From Deltaproteobacteria bacterium (lineage in GTDB: Bacteria > Desulfobacterota > DSM-4660 > Desulfatiglandales > HGW-15): 21,808 nt of DNA. Below, in pieces: positions 21,601-21,808 of the stretch. Position 1 is the first letter of the stretch; every line of letters starts with the position of its first letter. Location of the stretch: positions 6,646-28,453 of the forward strand of contig JAFDIC010000072.1 of assembly GCA_019308525.1 (NCBI GenBank). The letters run 5' to 3'. The translations under genes were made by a program, and so were the position numbers. Below the pieces are notes generated by a model. It was not told the origin of the DNA. It saw only the letters and a list, made by a program, of their open reading frames with translations, and made no database searches.

Positions 21601-21808
21601 GTCCACGGTCACCTTGGCCGGGGTTGTGGAGAATGTCAAGGTGAAGAGGACAAAAAGGGGAGACAAGATGGCGACCCTCACGCTAGAGGATCCGACAGGT
21701 TCAACAGAAGCAATCCTATTCCCGGATCTCTTTGGCAGGTATTCCTTTCTCTTGAAATCCGATGACCCCCTCTTGATAAGGGGGACCGTCGAGATTGACG
21801 ACAACCGG
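18602..21808 (+). CDS. dnaE: DNA polymerase III alpha subunit, 3'-truncated by the window
   Basis: 1069 codons of the replicative polymerase catalytic subunit, open through the last base. The PHP domain begins right after a short leader (HLHVHTEFSLLDG) and keeps ITDHGN, GCEVY and NDCHYL, so its metal site looks mostly intact, which often goes with proofreading or pyrophosphatase activity. The polymerase core has GPGRGSAAGSLVAY and the catalytic MPDIDIDF. The fingers and beta-binding region follow, including YGVILYQEQVMKIAQLLANY and GGYGFNKSHSAAYALIAYQT. The frame reaches a C-terminal OB-fold (TLAGVVENVKVKRTKRGDK). Family members are about 1130-1190 residues, so about 60-120 residues are missing at the edge. 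ATG 18602 is the best start; the frame remains open upstream without a better candidate. Confidence 0.97.
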   Translation, partial: MEIFSQEGQDLGTNSSFVHLHVHTEFSLLDGAIKIPQLLGKARQLGMDTVAITDHGNIFGAVQFFHRARAADIHPVIGCEVYVAPGNRKDRSSAPDGSPNAYHLILLVMNHEGYRNLSRLVTLGHLEGFYYHPRVDMELLREFNRGLIALSACLKGKVPYLINRGRLEEAREVARQMASIFDGERFYLEVQANNLPEQIQVNGALKEIASELSIPLVATNDCHYLEKGHSEAHDALLCIQTGKTIDDPKRMRFSTDEFYFKSRPEMEKALPDYLEALDNTVDIARRCQYDMEFGNYKYPVFHGPEGASLEEMLDKAAHRGLQKRLEQKRLKEGDLSGELENEYRERLRFELDTIKKMGFSGYFLIVADFIDYARRSNIPVGPGRGSAAGSLVAYSLNITNIDPIRYGLLFERFLNPQRISMPDIDIDFCMNGRDEVIRYVAEKYGRENVGQIITFGTMKARGVIRDVGRVLNIPYAEVDRIAKLVPEGPNVSLERAIEDEPELKRMEEGESHVRKLLSIARALEGLARHASTHASGVVISDKPLVEYLPLFKGANEEVMTQFTMDQIERLGLIKFDFLGLKTLTVIKHALTLIQKTTGNRIDIDNIPLDDEDTFRLCAEGRTTGVFQLESSGMKDLLRRLKPEVFEDLIALVALYRPGPLGSNMVDEFIAGKHGKAKIKYMLPQLEPILKETYGVILYQEQVMKIAQLLANYSLAEADELRKAIGKKKPEVMENHRERFCKGATDNGIDRNKAEQLFTLMEKFGGYGFNKSHSAAYALIAYQTAYLKAHFPVQFMAALLTQDMGNQDKTIKNIAECREMGIKILPPDINESQPDFAVVKDGIRFGLAAVKNVGLKAVEAMIEERNRGGPFKDLMDLCRRVDSSKVNRRALEGFIQCGAFDFTGMQRSRLFASLDEVIKICGGTRDPNQLNMFAGLQVNDSGTYGLVETPELEEWDEREKLRREKEALGFYITGHPLDRYRDDLRRFTTCNIIDLPNLKDKSTVTLAGVVENVKVKRTKRGDKMATLTLEDPTGSTEAILFPDLFGRYSFLLKSDDPLLIRGTVEIDDNR

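Overview
The window looks like a piece of chromosome from an anaerobic deltaproteobacterium (Desulfobacterota / sulfate-reducer or syntroph type). This rests on gene content read by eye: TRAP transporter genes, a molybdopterin oxidoreductase remnant, a siroheme/ferredoxin protein of the small sulfite-reductase type, a Myxococcus-type PilZ domain, a periplasmic isoaspartyl methyltransferase and an FNR/HcpR-like operator. No rRNA, tRNA, CRISPR array or transposase gene was seen. The organism assignment is inference.

Layout. 1-942: a TRAP transporter pair (dctM, cut by the window edge; dctQ, missing its 5' end) on the minus strand collides head-on at about 583-590 with the C-terminal end of a molybdopterin oxidoreductase on the plus strand. 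Both genes lose their 5' ends at the same point, so this is a rearrangement or assembly junction. 1007-3258: a cyclic-nucleotide-binding/PilZ fusion (minus) and mannose-6-phosphate isomerase manA (plus) diverge from an AT-rich spacer with promoter-like signals on both strands. 3259-4623: an orphan ParA ATPase sits between sparse flanks, one of which holds a protein-like relict. 4624-8702: a minus-strand run of periplasmic protein-L-isoaspartate methyltransferase, a polytopic membrane protein with a spermidine-synthase-like domain, and a YhhQ-type queuosine-precursor transporter. 8857-9908: a PCP-reductase-like/siroheme-sulfite-reductase/ferredoxin fusion with an FNR/HcpR-like box upstream, then an exact 38-bp tandem duplication. 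9909-11896: a 66-residue coiled-coil protein converges with a Twinkle-like Toprim-helicase protein. 12060-12175: a 116-bp nested inverted-repeat element that supplies the stop codon of a GNAT acetyltransferase gene. 12951-15324: fabH and a cysteine desulfurase diverge around two perfect palindromes. 15362-18286: a sensor-kinase-like protein without the H-box histidine, followed closely by rarA. 18602-21808: dnaE, running off the window.

Functionally, most of the window is housekeeping or envelope metabolism: replication and recombination (dnaE, rarA, Toprim-helicase), sulfur and siroheme chemistry, fatty-acid initiation, and second-messenger signalling (CNB-PilZ, degenerate kinase with receiver). 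The most unusual items are the Toprim-helicase with a lost metal-binding DxD motif beside a coiled-coil partner and tandem repeat, the nested structured element at 12060-12175, the kinase-like protein with arginine in place of the phospho-accepting histidine, and the gene-remnant junction at 583-590.
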